A stretch of 64,000 bases of DNA, from the NCBI RefSeq assembly GCF_016458275.1, contig NZ_JAEMHM010000007.1:62001-126000 (forward strand), in the 5' to 3' direction. The stretch's first letter is position 1; each line of letters begins with the position of its first letter. The notes below the pieces were generated by a model. The model did no database searches, was not told the origin of the DNA, and saw nothing but the letters and a program-made list of their open reading frames with translations. Below are positions 8,379 through 16,716 of the stretch, one piece after another. The stretch is from Geomesophilobacter sediminis. GTDB taxonomy: Bacteria > Desulfobacterota > Desulfuromonadia > Geobacterales > Geobacteraceae. Both the position numbers and the translations under genes were made by a program.

Positions 8379-10001
8379 TCACGCCAATCTGAAACCCCGG
8401 ACCACCTCGTTGAGGTTGCGGGAGAGATCGGCCAGCTGTGCCGCGGCCAACGCCGACTCCTGCGATCCCTGGGCGGTCTGCCGGACCACCTCGGAGATCT
8501 GGTGCGTGTTCCCCGTGATCTCGGTGATGGTCGCGCTCTGCTCCTCCACCGCCGTTGCGATCTGACTCACCTGCAGGGACACCGCATTCACCTGGTCCAG
8601 GATCTCCTGCAACGCGGTCCCAGATTGGGCCGTCGTCTCCGTCCCCTGGTGCACTTCCCGCACTCCTTCCTCCATCGCGCTTACCGCGCCCCTCGTCTCC
8701 GTCTGGATCGCCTTGATCATGTCGGCAATTTCCCGGGTGGCTTTGGTAGTCCGCTCGGCCAGTGCCCGGACCTCGTCCGCGACGACGGCGAAGCCGCGCC
8801 CCTGGTCTCCGGCCCGGGCTGCCTCGATGGCTGCGTTGAGCGCCAGCAGGTTGGTCTGGTCGGCAATGTCCTCGATGGTCCCCACGATCTCGCCGATCTG
8901 CACCGAACGTGCCCCCAGGTTGGCGACGGTCTGGGCCGAGGCATTGACCCGGTCGGCGATCCGGTTCATGACGTCGATGGTGCGGGCGACGACCGCCGTT
9001 CCGCTGGTTGCGGCTGTGGTGGCCTGCTCCGAATTCCGTGCTGCTGCCTGGCAGTTTGCCGCGATGTCGGTCGAGGTCGCGGCCATTTCCTCGCTGGCGG
9101 CGGCAACGGTGTGGGTCTGGCAGGCGACCTCTTCGGTCCCGGTGGCGATCTGCTGGGAGGCCGACTCAAGCTGCACCGACGCGGTCGCGATGGTCGTCGA
9201 TATGCGGGCGGTTTCCGAAAGGATCTGCCGCAGGTTCTGCACCATGTTCCCCATGGCCGCCATGAGCTGTCCGGTTTCGGAGCAGTCCGACTCATCGATA
9301 TGCACTGTCAGGTCGCGGGCTGCGATCCGGTTTGCGGTCTCGACCGCGGCGGCGATCGGTCGGCTGATACTCCGGACGATCCAAAGCATCACGAAGACCG
9401 CGATCACGAAGGTGACACCGGCGACCGCCACGATGATCAGCTTTGCCAACTGGGCGTTGTGTTCGGTCGATTTCCCGCTGGAGGTCGCCTGTTGCTGGAC
9501 GTGGACCTGCAGGTCGCTGAGTGCTTTGAGAAAGGCAGCCCGAAGCTGTTTCACGGACGGCATCGCCTGGACCGCCTCGTCCCGTTTCCCGTCCTTTACC
9601 AGCTTGATTACCTGGTCCCGCGCTTCCACATACGGTTTCCGGTTGTCGAGGATGACCTGGTAAAGCGCTTTCTCCTGGTCCGAGGTAAGGGACTTTTTCA
9701 GCTTCTCCATGTTTTCGTTAGTTGCCTTGCGGTTCGAAGTCGTAACCTCCAGCTCCGCCAGGGCGTTGTCCTGGGTCGTTGCCAGAATGGCTTCGTCGAT
9801 ATGCACCGCACTGGTGTAGATCGCCTCGTTGATCTTTCGGACCAGCTCAACCTGCGGCAGCCGGGTGTCGAGCAGCGAATCGATATTGGAGGAGAGGACG
9901 GAGATGGCATAACCGGCAGTCAGAGCCACAATGGCGCCGGTAACCGCGATGATTCCAAAGCCGAGGAAGAGTTTGCCTTTGATCGAACCGTGTTTTTTCA
10001 T
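8379..10001 (-). CDS. Methyl-accepting chemotaxis protein
   Basis: A 540-residue chemoreceptor starting at the ATG at 10001; a GTG one codon upstream is possible. TM1 is at residues 12-34, a periplasmic four-helix-bundle-type sensor covers about 35-190, TM2 lies near 192-212, HAMP near 213-265, then a long helical cytoplasmic domain. The signalling tip [20 protein letters not shown] followed by [15 protein letters not shown] is unmistakable. It would relay ligand occupancy to CheA/CheW. No che genes are nearby, so it is an orphan receptor. The ligand is unknown. Confidence 0.93.
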   Translation of the reverse strand: MKKHGSIKGKLFLGFGIIAVTGAIVALTAGYAISVLSSNIDSLLDTRLPQVELVRKINEAIYTSAVHIDEAILATTQDNALAELEVTTSNRKATNENMEKLKKSLTSDQEKALYQVILDNRKPYVEARDQVIKLVKDGKRDEAVQAMPSVKQLRAAFLKALSDLQVHVQQQATSSGKSTEHNAQLAKLIIVAVAGVTFVIAVFVMLWIVRSISRPIAAAVETANRIAARDLTVHIDESDCSETGQLMAAMGNMVQNLRQILSETARISTTIATASVQLESASQQIATGTEEVACQTHTVAAASEEMAATSTDIAANCQAAARNSEQATTAATSGTAVVARTIDVMNRIADRVNASAQTVANLGARSVQIGEIVGTIEDIADQTNLLALNAAIEAARAGDQGRGFAVVADEVRALAERTTKATREIADMIKAIQTETRGAVSAMEEGVREVHQGTETTAQSGTALQEILDQVNAVSLQVSQIATAVEEQSATITEITGNTHQISEVVRQTAQGSQESALAAAQLADLSRNLNEVVRGFRLA

Positions 10002-10004
10002 CAC

Positions 10005-10363
10005 ATTCCGCCCCTTTTGCGCCTTTTAAAACGCTGTGGTCTAAATGCAGGTGCGCGGCACCGCGTAACTTTGGGATGATCATCGGCGGAATCTTTCCGT
10101 TGCTAAAACGTTTTTCTATTATTTTTCCATGATGCGAATGGGATCATTAATGCCGGTGCAACTGGGGGGAAACCAGAAGTCGTAGGATGGGCAGCCTCCA
10201 CCATGATTGGCCCTCTTACTGGTGCAGGCAGACACCCATAGTTCCATGGGCGTCCCGAGCCGCCCTCCGCGTGGGCGCCGGGGCCCGACCTTGCGGATAA
10301 GGAAAGGGGCGCAACAGGTTGCGCCCCTTTCCTTTGTTTCCCAATCTTCCCCTTTATCGATAG
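10005..10363. other. Intergenic region with structured sequence of unknown role
   Basis: About 360 bases upstream of the chemoreceptor and downstream of the next minus-strand gene. It contains a strong terminator hairpin (10299-10340) and, between 10145 and 10290, several G/C-rich inverted segments such as CCCATAGTTCCATGGG. No open frame with a ribosome binding site was found. A small RNA is possible but no known family was recognised. Confidence 0.4.
10299..10340. terminator. Rho-independent terminator, likely bidirectional
   Basis: GGAAAGGGGCGCAAC and GTTGCGCCCCTTTCC form a 15-base perfect stem, followed on the plus strand by TTTGTTTC. It lies 24 bases beyond the stop of the minus-strand gene at 10364. 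Confidence 0.75.
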
Positions 10364-11425
10364 CTACCGCTGCGCCAGCAGGGTGATCGCGGTCCAGGTC
10401 GGATGCAGGCGGTCGTACGGGTCTTTGTCCGGATCCTCAACCGCCCCCCATGCCCCGTCCGGCCGTTGCAACGACATGACGTAGCGCTCCCCCTCGGTAA
10501 CGAATCCCACCCCCACCGGCGCAAACTGCTTGAAACAGTAGAGGTACTCGCAGAGCAGATCCAAATCCCCCACCCGGTTGCGCACCGCATCGTATTGTTC
10601 CGTCAGATAGAAAAAGACCCGGTCTCCCGTGCTCGACGCGTTGAGCTGCCGCTGGCCGTAGTGGTTCAACGCCAGGAGCAGATGCGTCGCGTAATAGTTC
10701 TGGTCGAAATACCCGTTGTCCCGTTCCTTGTTTTGAAACGGTATCACCGCGCACTCGTCCAGCACGGTCCCATAGATGTTCGGCGGCAGACGGAAGTCGC
10801 GCGCCGCCCCCCACCGGTAGGCCATGTCCACAAAGGTCGCACCGACGACCAGATCGGTCAGCCGGTCGTAATCCCGCAGCCGCGCCGCTTCGCGAAACTC
10901 GGCGAGGCGGTCCGGTACCACGACGGCCGCAAACCGGCGCGATGCATATTCCTTCAAGGGGTTGAGGGGGATCTGGTGGTGGTATGCGATCGGAAGGATG
11001 GAGACGAAACTCTCGTAGCCGTCCGCGTCGGCGGGAAAAATCCGGTCCAGCCGGGGCAGGGCACGGGCGAACTCCCGGACGATCAGGTCGTGGACGATCC
11101 GCATCAACGCGGGGCGGGGATGGTGCAGGGTGAGTTCGTCCAGCATGGTCAGGTAATTGGAGAAGGTGAAATCGAAGTTGTCGTCGTTTTGGCAGAAGGT
11201 GACGCACCAGCGCAGTCCGGCCAGGGTGGCGACATAGCGCGCATCGGAGCGGTTGGTGCTGATTTCGTGTTTGAGCTCGGTTACGGTTTTGGCGGTGGGG
11301 GGCGCGCCGGAGCGGGCGTCCGGGAGGGCTCCCAGCGTCAAGAAGAGGATGAGCGGCAAAAGCCCCGCCACGATGAGGTAGCGAACGGGAACGTGTCGCG
11401 TGCAACGGTGGATGACGCTCTGCAT
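10364..11425 (-). CDS. Exported or membrane-anchored protein of unknown function
   Basis: The ATG at 11425 is chosen because GGAGG lies six bases upstream; the frame extends further but without a signal. The 353-residue protein has one N-terminal hydrophobic segment (residues 15-33) after an Arg/His-rich start, so it is either anchored in the membrane or secreted. The rest is helical, with WCVTFCQNDDNFDF near residue 70. The C-terminus reads LQRPDGAWGAVEDPDKDPYD then HPTWTAITLL. This resembles the QW-type repeat of alpha-toroid proteins (terpene cyclases, prenyltransferases). No catalytic motif of these enzymes was seen, so the function is unassigned. Confidence 0.7.
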   Translation of the reverse strand: MQSVIHRCTRHVPVRYLIVAGLLPLILFLTLGALPDARSGAPPTAKTVTELKHEISTNRSDARYVATLAGLRWCVTFCQNDDNFDFTFSNYLTMLDELTLHHPRPALMRIVHDLIVREFARALPRLDRIFPADADGYESFVSILPIAYHHQIPLNPLKEYASRRFAAVVVPDRLAEFREAARLRDYDRLTDLVVGATFVDMAYRWGAARDFRLPPNIYGTVLDECAVIPFQNKERDNGYFDQNYYATHLLLALNHYGQRQLNASSTGDRVFFYLTEQYDAVRNRVGDLDLLCEYLYCFKQFAPVGVGFVTEGERYVMSLQRPDGAWGAVEDPDKDPYDRLHPTWTAITLLAQR

Positions 11426-11731
11426 GGGGCACCTCCTGGACCTGAGGAGATCACCTGCTATTGGAATGCGTCCTTCCTTTCTGCTGTGGTTTGGGTAAGT
11501 AGTGTGCTTCCGTCCTGACTTAGTGGATCGGCAACTCAATGAGCTTCAGTTAATAAAAATTAATTTTGGTATTGTACCCGGGTGCCGGGTCCTAGCAAGG
11601 AGGGTCGTGCTCTCGGTGCCGAAACTTCCCTTGCAACAGGGAGAACGAGTTCTTGCCGGATCTGGGTAATGGGGTAAAGTTGGTGACTATTAATTTTCAC
11701 CCCCTGGATCGACAGGAAAGGAGGCCTCTCC
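11426..11731. other. Divergent intergenic region
   Basis: About 300 bases between two divergent genes. An A/T-rich stretch around 11550-11575 (AATAAAAATTAATTTTGG) is the likely promoter zone. CCGGGTGCCGGGT near 11580 is a local repeat. No gene is seen. Confidence 0.4.
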
Positions 11732-12571
11732 ATGCGCAAACTATCTTTCACCACCGAGGTCTACGCCTCGTTCGAGACGATGTGGGACCTGCTGCTGCGC
11801 AAGGTCGAGGAGCCGCAGGCTTTTCTCCCGGATGTCATCAGAGCACGGGTGCTCCAGCAGTATCCCGACGGCGTGCTGCGCGAGGTCCGGACCGACGGGA
11901 TGCTGGTTAAAGAGAAGGTGGTCCTGGATCGGGCTCATGGGGAGGTGCATTTCTTCATGGTGGAACACCCGCTTTTTTCCGGACGCGTGGTGCACCGGAT
12001 CTCGGCTACCTCGACGCACAACCCGGCGGCTCCGCTGCTGCTGACCATCGAGATGCACTGGAATCCGAAGGACTACCACGGTGAGCAGGTGATCGAAGCC
12101 GAGTATCCGGCGCAGATCGAGCGGGACGTGCTGCTGCTGAAAAAAGAAGCGGAGGTGATCGACGGCGATGTGCGGCAGCGGTTCTCGCGCTACTCCTTCG
12201 GCAAGACCCTGGCGGTCCCCTACCATCAGGCGGTGCGCCGGGTACGGGACGAGCTCCAGAAGGAGGGGTTCGGGGTCATCACCGAGATCGATGTGCGCCA
12301 GAAGTTCCGGGTGAAGCTGGAGAAGGATTTCCGCAACTACCTGATCATCGGCGCCTGCAGCCCCGCCCTGGCCTACCAGGCTCTCGGGGTCGAGCTCGAC
12401 GTCGGAACGCTGCTTCCCTGCAATGTGGTGATCTATGAAGTCGAGGAGGGGAAAAGCGAGGTGGTGGCCATGGACCCGGTTGCGGCGCTGGCGGTGGTCG
12501 GCAACCCGCGGCTGGGCGACATCGCCGCGAATGTCAAAGGGAAGCTCGAAAGGGTGCTGGCGGCGTTGTAA
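11732..12571 (+). CDS. SRPBCC-like (AtaL-type) and DUF302 fusion protein
   Basis: A 279-residue cytoplasmic protein with two parts. Residues 1-145 resemble the AtaL-like START/SRPBCC fold, with hydrophobic ligand-pocket strands and ILxxYPDG and MxWN-type segments. Residues 150-279 are a DUF302 domain: VRRVRDELQKEGFGVITEID, then a central YLIIGACSPALAYQAL and LLPCNVVIYE. DUF302 proteins are small, of unknown biochemical role, and occur widely in bacteria and archaea. The fusion with an SRPBCC-like domain is the unusual point. The ribosome binding site is AAAGGAGG. A ferritin-like gene follows 78 bases later. Confidence 0.7.
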   Translation: MRKLSFTTEVYASFETMWDLLLRKVEEPQAFLPDVIRARVLQQYPDGVLREVRTDGMLVKEKVVLDRAHGEVHFFMVEHPLFSGRVVHRISATSTHNPAAPLLLTIEMHWNPKDYHGEQVIEAEYPAQIERDVLLLKKEAEVIDGDVRQRFSRYSFGKTLAVPYHQAVRRVRDELQKEGFGVITEIDVRQKFRVKLEKDFRNYLIIGACSPALAYQALGVELDVGTLLPCNVVIYEVEEGKSEVVAMDPVAALAVVGNPRLGDIAANVKGKLERVLAAL

Positions 12572-12649
12572 CGCCATCCCCTTGGGCCGTTATCACCGGA
12601 GTACCGGGCGCTGTTACAACCTTTTCGGTAGGAACATCGGGAGGCGGAC

Positions 12650-13132
12650 ATGAACGTTCTCGAACATGCCTTGCAGCAGGAAAAAGAAGCACGGATCTAC
12701 TATGAGAAGCTCGCCAAAGAGGCCCCCAACGCGGAGCTGCGCACCATTTTCACGTTGCTCGCCGAGGCGGAGGACAGCCATTACCGGGCCCTGGTGGCCC
12801 ACCGGCACCAGCCGGGCGCGGCGCGCGCCGAAAGCAACCTCCTGGAGGCGTCGCGCAACATCTTCCAGCAGCTTCTGGCCCAGCCCGAGGATGACGCCCT
12901 GAAGGTCGACGTGGACGGGTACCTGAGGGCGGTCAAGGCCGAGGAGGAAAGCATCCGCTACTATCAGAGGATCGCCGACCAGGAACCAAACCCCGCGGCC
13001 CGCGAGCTTTTGCTGGCCATCGTGGAGGAGGAGCGGATCCACCTCAACATCATCGAGAACATCTACGAATTCGTCGAGGCTCCGCGCTCGTATATCGAGT
13101 GCCTGGAGTTCATTCCCCGTGAGTCGCTCTAG
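12650..13132 (+). CDS. Rubrerythrin-like ferritin-family di-iron protein
   Basis: The 160-residue all-helical protein has the four-helix ferritin-like pattern with carboxylate/His pairs suited to a di-iron site: E and Y in EKEARIYYEKLAKEA, AEAEDSHYRAL, then KAEEESIRYYQRIAD and EEERIHLNIIE. It lacks the C-terminal rubredoxin domain of classical rubrerythrin. Family members act in peroxide or oxygen defence or iron handling in anaerobes. Its stop overlaps the start of the next gene by 14 bases, indicating translational coupling. Confidence 0.82.
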   Translation: MNVLEHALQQEKEARIYYEKLAKEAPNAELRTIFTLLAEAEDSHYRALVAHRHQPGAARAESNLLEASRNIFQQLLAQPEDDALKVDVDGYLRAVKAEEESIRYYQRIADQEPNPAARELLLAIVEEERIHLNIIENIYEFVEAPRSYIECLEFIPRESL

Positions 13133-13523
13133 CCTGTCCTCGATAGCGCCGCTGGGCCTGACGGTCCGGCTTGCCGCCGTCGCCCTGGCTCTGGCCGGCT
13201 CCGGATGCGCCACCCGGAATTACGTAAAGGAGCAGATCGATCCGCTGGCGGACCGGATCGGGCGCCTGGAGTCACGGGTCAAGGAACTCGACGAGCGCCT
13301 CGATGTGCTGGAGAAGCGACCGGTAGTCACCATCGAGGACCTGGAGACGCTGAAGGATCGGGTGAACGCCATCGGGGCGCAGGCCCAGGAGGCGCTGGGA
13401 ACCTCCCAGGCCGCCGGGGCACGGGCCGAAGGGGCGGCCCAGCGCGCCGAAGCCGCCGCCGGAAGGGCGGAAACGGCTGCCGACCGCGCCGCCCGGGCCT
13501 TCGAACTGGAACAGAAGAAATAG
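13119..13523 (+). CDS. Alanine-rich coiled-coil lipoprotein
   Basis: It starts at a GTG inside the end of the ferritin-like gene. The 134-residue product has an N-terminal hydrophobic signal ending at a Cys (LALAGSGC) that looks like a lipobox, although the -3 residue is Gly rather than Leu or Val. Next come an Lpp-like heptad region (IDPLADRIGRLESRVKEL) and an Ala/Glu/Arg-rich coiled coil in the last 50 residues. It is probably anchored in the outer membrane. The terminal LEQKK recalls Braun-type lipoproteins, but covalent peptidoglycan linkage is not shown. Confidence 0.7.
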   Translation: MSRSSLSSIAPLGLTVRLAAVALALAGSGCATRNYVKEQIDPLADRIGRLESRVKELDERLDVLEKRPVVTIEDLETLKDRVNAIGAQAQEALGTSQAAGARAEGAAQRAEAAAGRAETAADRAARAFELEQKK

Positions 13524-13579
13524 CAATCCCCCTCCCTGCCGGGACGGGGATACCATCACACCAAACGGAGGGAAAAGAA

Positions 13580-13888
13580 ATGTACCAGAAAGTATTGGCC
13601 GCCTCGGTCCTAGCCGTCCTTACTGCCGCACCCGCCTTTGCCGCCGTCAGCGGCGCAACCCTCTTCAAACAGCATTGCGCCTTCTGCCATCCCGACGGCG
13701 GCAACATCATGAACAAGAACAAGACCCTGCACAAAAAAGACCTCAACCGCGACGGGATCAAGGACTGGAAAGGTGTCGTGGCGAAGATGCGCAATCCCGG
13801 CCCCGGCATGACCCGCTACGACGCCAAGGCGATCACCGACCCCCAGGCCAAAGCGATCGGCGAGTACGTGATCAAGACCTTCAAGTAG
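13580..13888 (+). CDS. Small mono-heme c-type cytochrome
   Basis: The ATG at 13580 follows GGAGGG. The 102-residue precursor has a signal peptide with an AFA-AV cleavage site near residue 22. One heme-binding CAFCH lies at residues 33-37. A NPGPGM segment near residue 80 supplies the probable Met axial ligand. The mature protein of about 9 kDa is a class I cytochrome c of the periplasm, acting as a soluble electron carrier. Such small cytochromes are common in Geobacter respiratory chains. A terminator follows. Confidence 0.92.
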   Translation: MYQKVLAASVLAVLTAAPAFAAVSGATLFKQHCAFCHPDGGNIMNKNKTLHKKDLNRDGIKDWKGVVAKMRNPGPGMTRYDAKAITDPQAKAIGEYVIKTFK

Positions 13889-13949
13889 CCGCGGCGTAGG
13901 CGAAAGTGCTACCGTAAAGGTGACGGCTGACGCCGCAGGAAACCAGGTA

Positions 13950-13978
13950 ATCCCCCTTCAATGGAGGGGGATTTTTTC
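13950..13978 (+). terminator. Rho-independent terminator after the cytochrome gene
   Basis: AATCCCCCT pairs with AGGGGGATT around a short loop, followed by TTTTTC. Confidence 0.85.
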
Positions 13979-13985
13979 GGGCTTG

Positions 13986-14011
13986 CGGGCGCAGCATGCC
14001 GCGCCCCTACG
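13986..14011. repeat. Short palindromic repeat, GGGCGCAGCATG family
   Basis: GGGCGCAGCATGCCGCGCCCC is nearly identical to sequences at 43761-43785 and 44513-44538. Confidence 0.6.
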
Positions 14012-14035
14012 ATGGGGAAAAGGGATGAGAGCGTG

Positions 14036-14392
14036 ATGATTCAGATCAAGAGGGTGTACGAAGCTCCGGGGCCGGAAGACGGCCGGCGCTTGCTGGTGGA
14101 CCGGCTCTGGCCCCGGGGGCTTTCGCGGGAAGAGGCACGGCTGGATGGCTGGCTCAAGGAGATCGCCCCCAGCGACGAGCTGCGCCGCTGGTTCGGCCAT
14201 GACCCGGAGCGGTGGGAAGCCTTCCAAAGCCGCTACCGTGCCGAGCTCGAGTCGGTAGGAGCGGTGCTCGACGAGCTTTGCCAGACCGCGCGGCGGGAAA
14301 AGGTGACTCTTTTGTATGCGGCTAAGGATGAGGCACACAACAATGCCGTCGTCTTGAAGGATTTCATCGAGGCCCGCATGGCAAAACGGTAG
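14036..14392 (+). CDS. DUF488 family protein (YeaO-like)
   Basis: The ATG at 14036 gives 118 residues; a GTG one codon earlier is also possible. The protein carries the short DUF488 signature: IKRVYEAPGPEDGRRLLVDRLWPRGLSR in two contiguous blocks at the N-terminus, RRWFGHDPERW in the middle, and VTLLYAAKDEAHNNAVVL near the end. Proteins of this family are cytoplasmic and of unknown activity. The call is firm at the family level only. A terminator lies 50 bases downstream. Confidence 0.85.
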   Translation: MIQIKRVYEAPGPEDGRRLLVDRLWPRGLSREEARLDGWLKEIAPSDELRRWFGHDPERWEAFQSRYRAELESVGAVLDELCQTARREKVTLLYAAKDEAHNNAVVLKDFIEARMAKR

Positions 14393-14440
14393 GGACGGCC
14401 CTGGTAGAGTCAGTGATTCGACGTATCGTGACGCAGCAAC

Positions 14441-14468
14441 AGGCCCTTTTGTAAGGGCCTTTGCTTTT
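14441..14468 (+). terminator. Rho-independent terminator after the DUF488 gene
   Basis: AGGCCCTT and AAGGGCCT form the stem, followed by TTGCTTTT. From here to 14772 there is no gene; the promoter of the aconitase/PDH operon is expected in that 300-base stretch but no clear consensus was identified. Confidence 0.8.
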
Positions 14469-14772
14469 GGCCCGGACCCGCCGGGCGTCCGCGCTGTCAT
14501 TGTTTTTTCCGCAGGCCTGATACGCTCTGGTTGAGGAATTTAGATCCAGTGCAGGCTCACTTACAGGCAAGCCGTGTCGTTGCCATTTCACTGTCTCACG
14601 CCTCTTTGCCGTGCCGTTGGTTGCAAAGGGTTTTCCCAATGTCATACTTTCTGCCATCCCCGCATCGGGAGACGGTGTGGAGGAGCTAAACCCGCGGCGA
14701 CATTGGTGTTTTTTAAGCTGACAACCGGAGCAGCCGAGCACCGGTCCGGCGGGATCGGGAGGGAAGAAGAAC

Positions 14773-16716
14773 ATGGGAAAGAACCTCGCAACGAAGATAC
14801 TGGAGGCCCACCTGGTGGAGGGCGAACTGGTCCCGGGCAAGGAGATCGGGATCCGGATCGACCACACCCTGCTGCAAGACGCGACCGGCACCATGGCGAT
14901 GCTTGAGTTCATCGCCATGGGGGTCCCGAAGGTGCAGGTGGAGGTAGCCGCCCAGTACGTAGACCATAATCTGCTGCAGACCGACAACCGCAACGCCGAC
15001 GACCACACCTTCCTCGCCTCGGCCGCCCAGAAATTCGGCGTCATCCTTTCCAAGCCGGGAAACGGCGTCTCACATCAGGTGCACCTGGAACGCTTCGGCA
15101 TTCCCGGCAAGACCATGCTCGGGGCCGACTCGCACACCCCGACCGCAGCCGGGATGGGGATGCTCGCCATCGGCGCCGGCGGGCTCGACGTCGCTCTCGC
15201 CATGGCGGGGCACCCGTTCCACCTCACCTGTCCCAAGATCTGGGGGATCAAGCTCACCGGATCGCTCCAGCCCTGGGTTTCCGGCAAGGACGTCATCCTG
15301 GAGATGCTCCGGCGCCACACCGTGAAGGGGGGCGTCGGCAGGATCATCGAATACTACGGGCCCGGGGTGGAAACCCTTTCCGCCACCGACCGCGCTACCA
15401 TCGGCAACATGGGGGCGGAGCTGGGCGCCACCACGAGCATCTTCCCCAGCGACCGGCGCACCAAGGAATTCCTGGAGGCCCAGGGGAGAGGGGATGCCTG
15501 GCAGGAGCTCGCCCCCGATCCCGATGCCACCTACGACGAGCACGACGAGATCGACCTGAGCCAGGTGGAGCCGCTCATCGCCTGTCCCTCCGCGCCGGAC
15601 AACGTGGTGCGGGTGGCCGACATCGAAGGGGTGAAGGTGGACCAGGTGATCGTCGGGAGCTCGGTCAACTCCTCCTTCCGCGACCTGATGACCGTCTGCC
15701 GGATCCTGGACGGGCGCCGCATCGCGCCGCACCTCTACTTCCACATCAACCCGGGGAGCCGTCAGGTGCTGGAGAACGTCACCAACGCCGGCGGGTTCAT
15801 GAGCCTGCTTTTGGCCGGCGCCCAGGTCCACCAGCCGGGGTGCCTGGGCTGCATCGGGATGGGGCAGGCCCCGGGGACGAACCAGGTCTCGCTGCGCACC
15901 TTCCCGCGCAACTTCCCCGGACGCAGCGGCACCAAGGAGGACAAGGTCTACCTCTGCTCACCGGAGACCGCAGCGGCCGCAGGGCTCTTCGGGGTGATCA
16001 CCGATCCGAGGAAACTGGGCGAACTCCTCCCCTGGCCGGCGGTGCAGAACCCGGACCGCTACGTGGTGGACGACTCCGGCATCATCTTCCCGCCGGAAGA
16101 CGGCTCAAAGGTCGAGATCGTCACCGGGCCGAACATCGTCCCGTTCCCCGAGTTCGACGAGCTTCCCGACGACCTTGAGGTGGAGGTGATCCTCAAGGTG
16201 GGGGACAACATCTCCACCGACGACATCATGCCCGCCGGGAACAAGGTCCTGCCGTTTCGGTCCAACATCCCGGCGATCAGCCGCTTCGTCTTCGAGCGGA
16301 TCGACCCCGAATTCCCGGACCGGGCGCAGCAGAAAGGAAGCGGTGCGGTGGTCGGCGGGGAGAACTACGGGCAGGGCTCCTCGCGCGAGCACGCCGCCCT
16401 GGCGCCGCGGTTTTTGGGAATCCGGGCCAAGATCGCCAAGGGGTTTGCCCGCATCCACCGCTCCAACCTGATCAACTTCGGCATCCTGCCGCTCACCTTC
16501 AAGGACCCCGCCGACTACGACCGGCTCAACCAGGGGGACCGGCTCCGCCTGGAAGGGGTGCGCGGCCTCATCGCGGGCGGGGCGACCGAGATCCCGGTCA
16601 AGGTCGGCGACCGGGTTTTCCTGACCGAGCTCAAAGCCTCCGAGCGCGAGCGCCAGGAACTGGTCTCCGGGGGGCTGCTGAACGTGGTCAAAAAGGGGGA
16701 ACGCCGTGGAAAGTAA
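14773..16716 (+). CDS. Aconitate hydratase-like protein (about 645-residue type)
   Basis: The 647-residue protein has all aconitase domains in mitochondrial order: the N-terminal part with GADSHTPTAAGMGMLAIGAG, the GCLGCIGMGQ cysteine pair (C357 and C360), and the swivel domain with GGENYGQGSSREHAAL and KGFARIHRSNLINFGILPL. Length matches the short Aquifex-type aconitase family. The position of the first cluster-ligating Cys, normally GSCTNS, reads GSSVNS (Ser at 297), so one expected ligand of the [4Fe-4S] cluster is absent; Cys309 lies close by. It would isomerise citrate to isocitrate. Its end overlaps pdhA by 11 bases. Confidence 0.85.
   Translation: MGKNLATKILEAHLVEGELVPGKEIGIRIDHTLLQDATGTMAMLEFIAMGVPKVQVEVAAQYVDHNLLQTDNRNADDHTFLASAAQKFGVILSKPGNGVSHQVHLERFGIPGKTMLGADSHTPTAAGMGMLAIGAGGLDVALAMAGHPFHLTCPKIWGIKLTGSLQPWVSGKDVILEMLRRHTVKGGVGRIIEYYGPGVETLSATDRATIGNMGAELGATTSIFPSDRRTKEFLEAQGRGDAWQELAPDPDATYDEHDEIDLSQVEPLIACPSAPDNVVRVADIEGVKVDQVIVGSSVNSSFRDLMTVCRILDGRRIAPHLYFHINPGSRQVLENVTNAGGFMSLLLAGAQVHQPGCLGCIGMGQAPGTNQVSLRTFPRNFPGRSGTKEDKVYLCSPETAAAAGLFGVITDPRKLGELLPWPAVQNPDRYVVDDSGIIFPPEDGSKVEIVTGPNIVPFPEFDELPDDLEVEVILKVGDNISTDDIMPAGNKVLPFRSNIPAISRFVFERIDPEFPDRAQQKGSGAVVGGENYGQGSSREHAALAPRFLGIRAKIAKGFARIHRSNLINFGILPLTFKDPADYDRLNQGDRLRLEGVRGLIAGGATEIPVKVGDRVFLTELKASERERQELVSGGLLNVVKKGERRGK

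Noticed and set aside
10140-10300. Cyclic di-GMP (GEMM) riboswitch, 6S RNA or SRP RNA
   Set aside because: I compared the conserved cores of these RNAs as I remember them, and none is present in this stretch.
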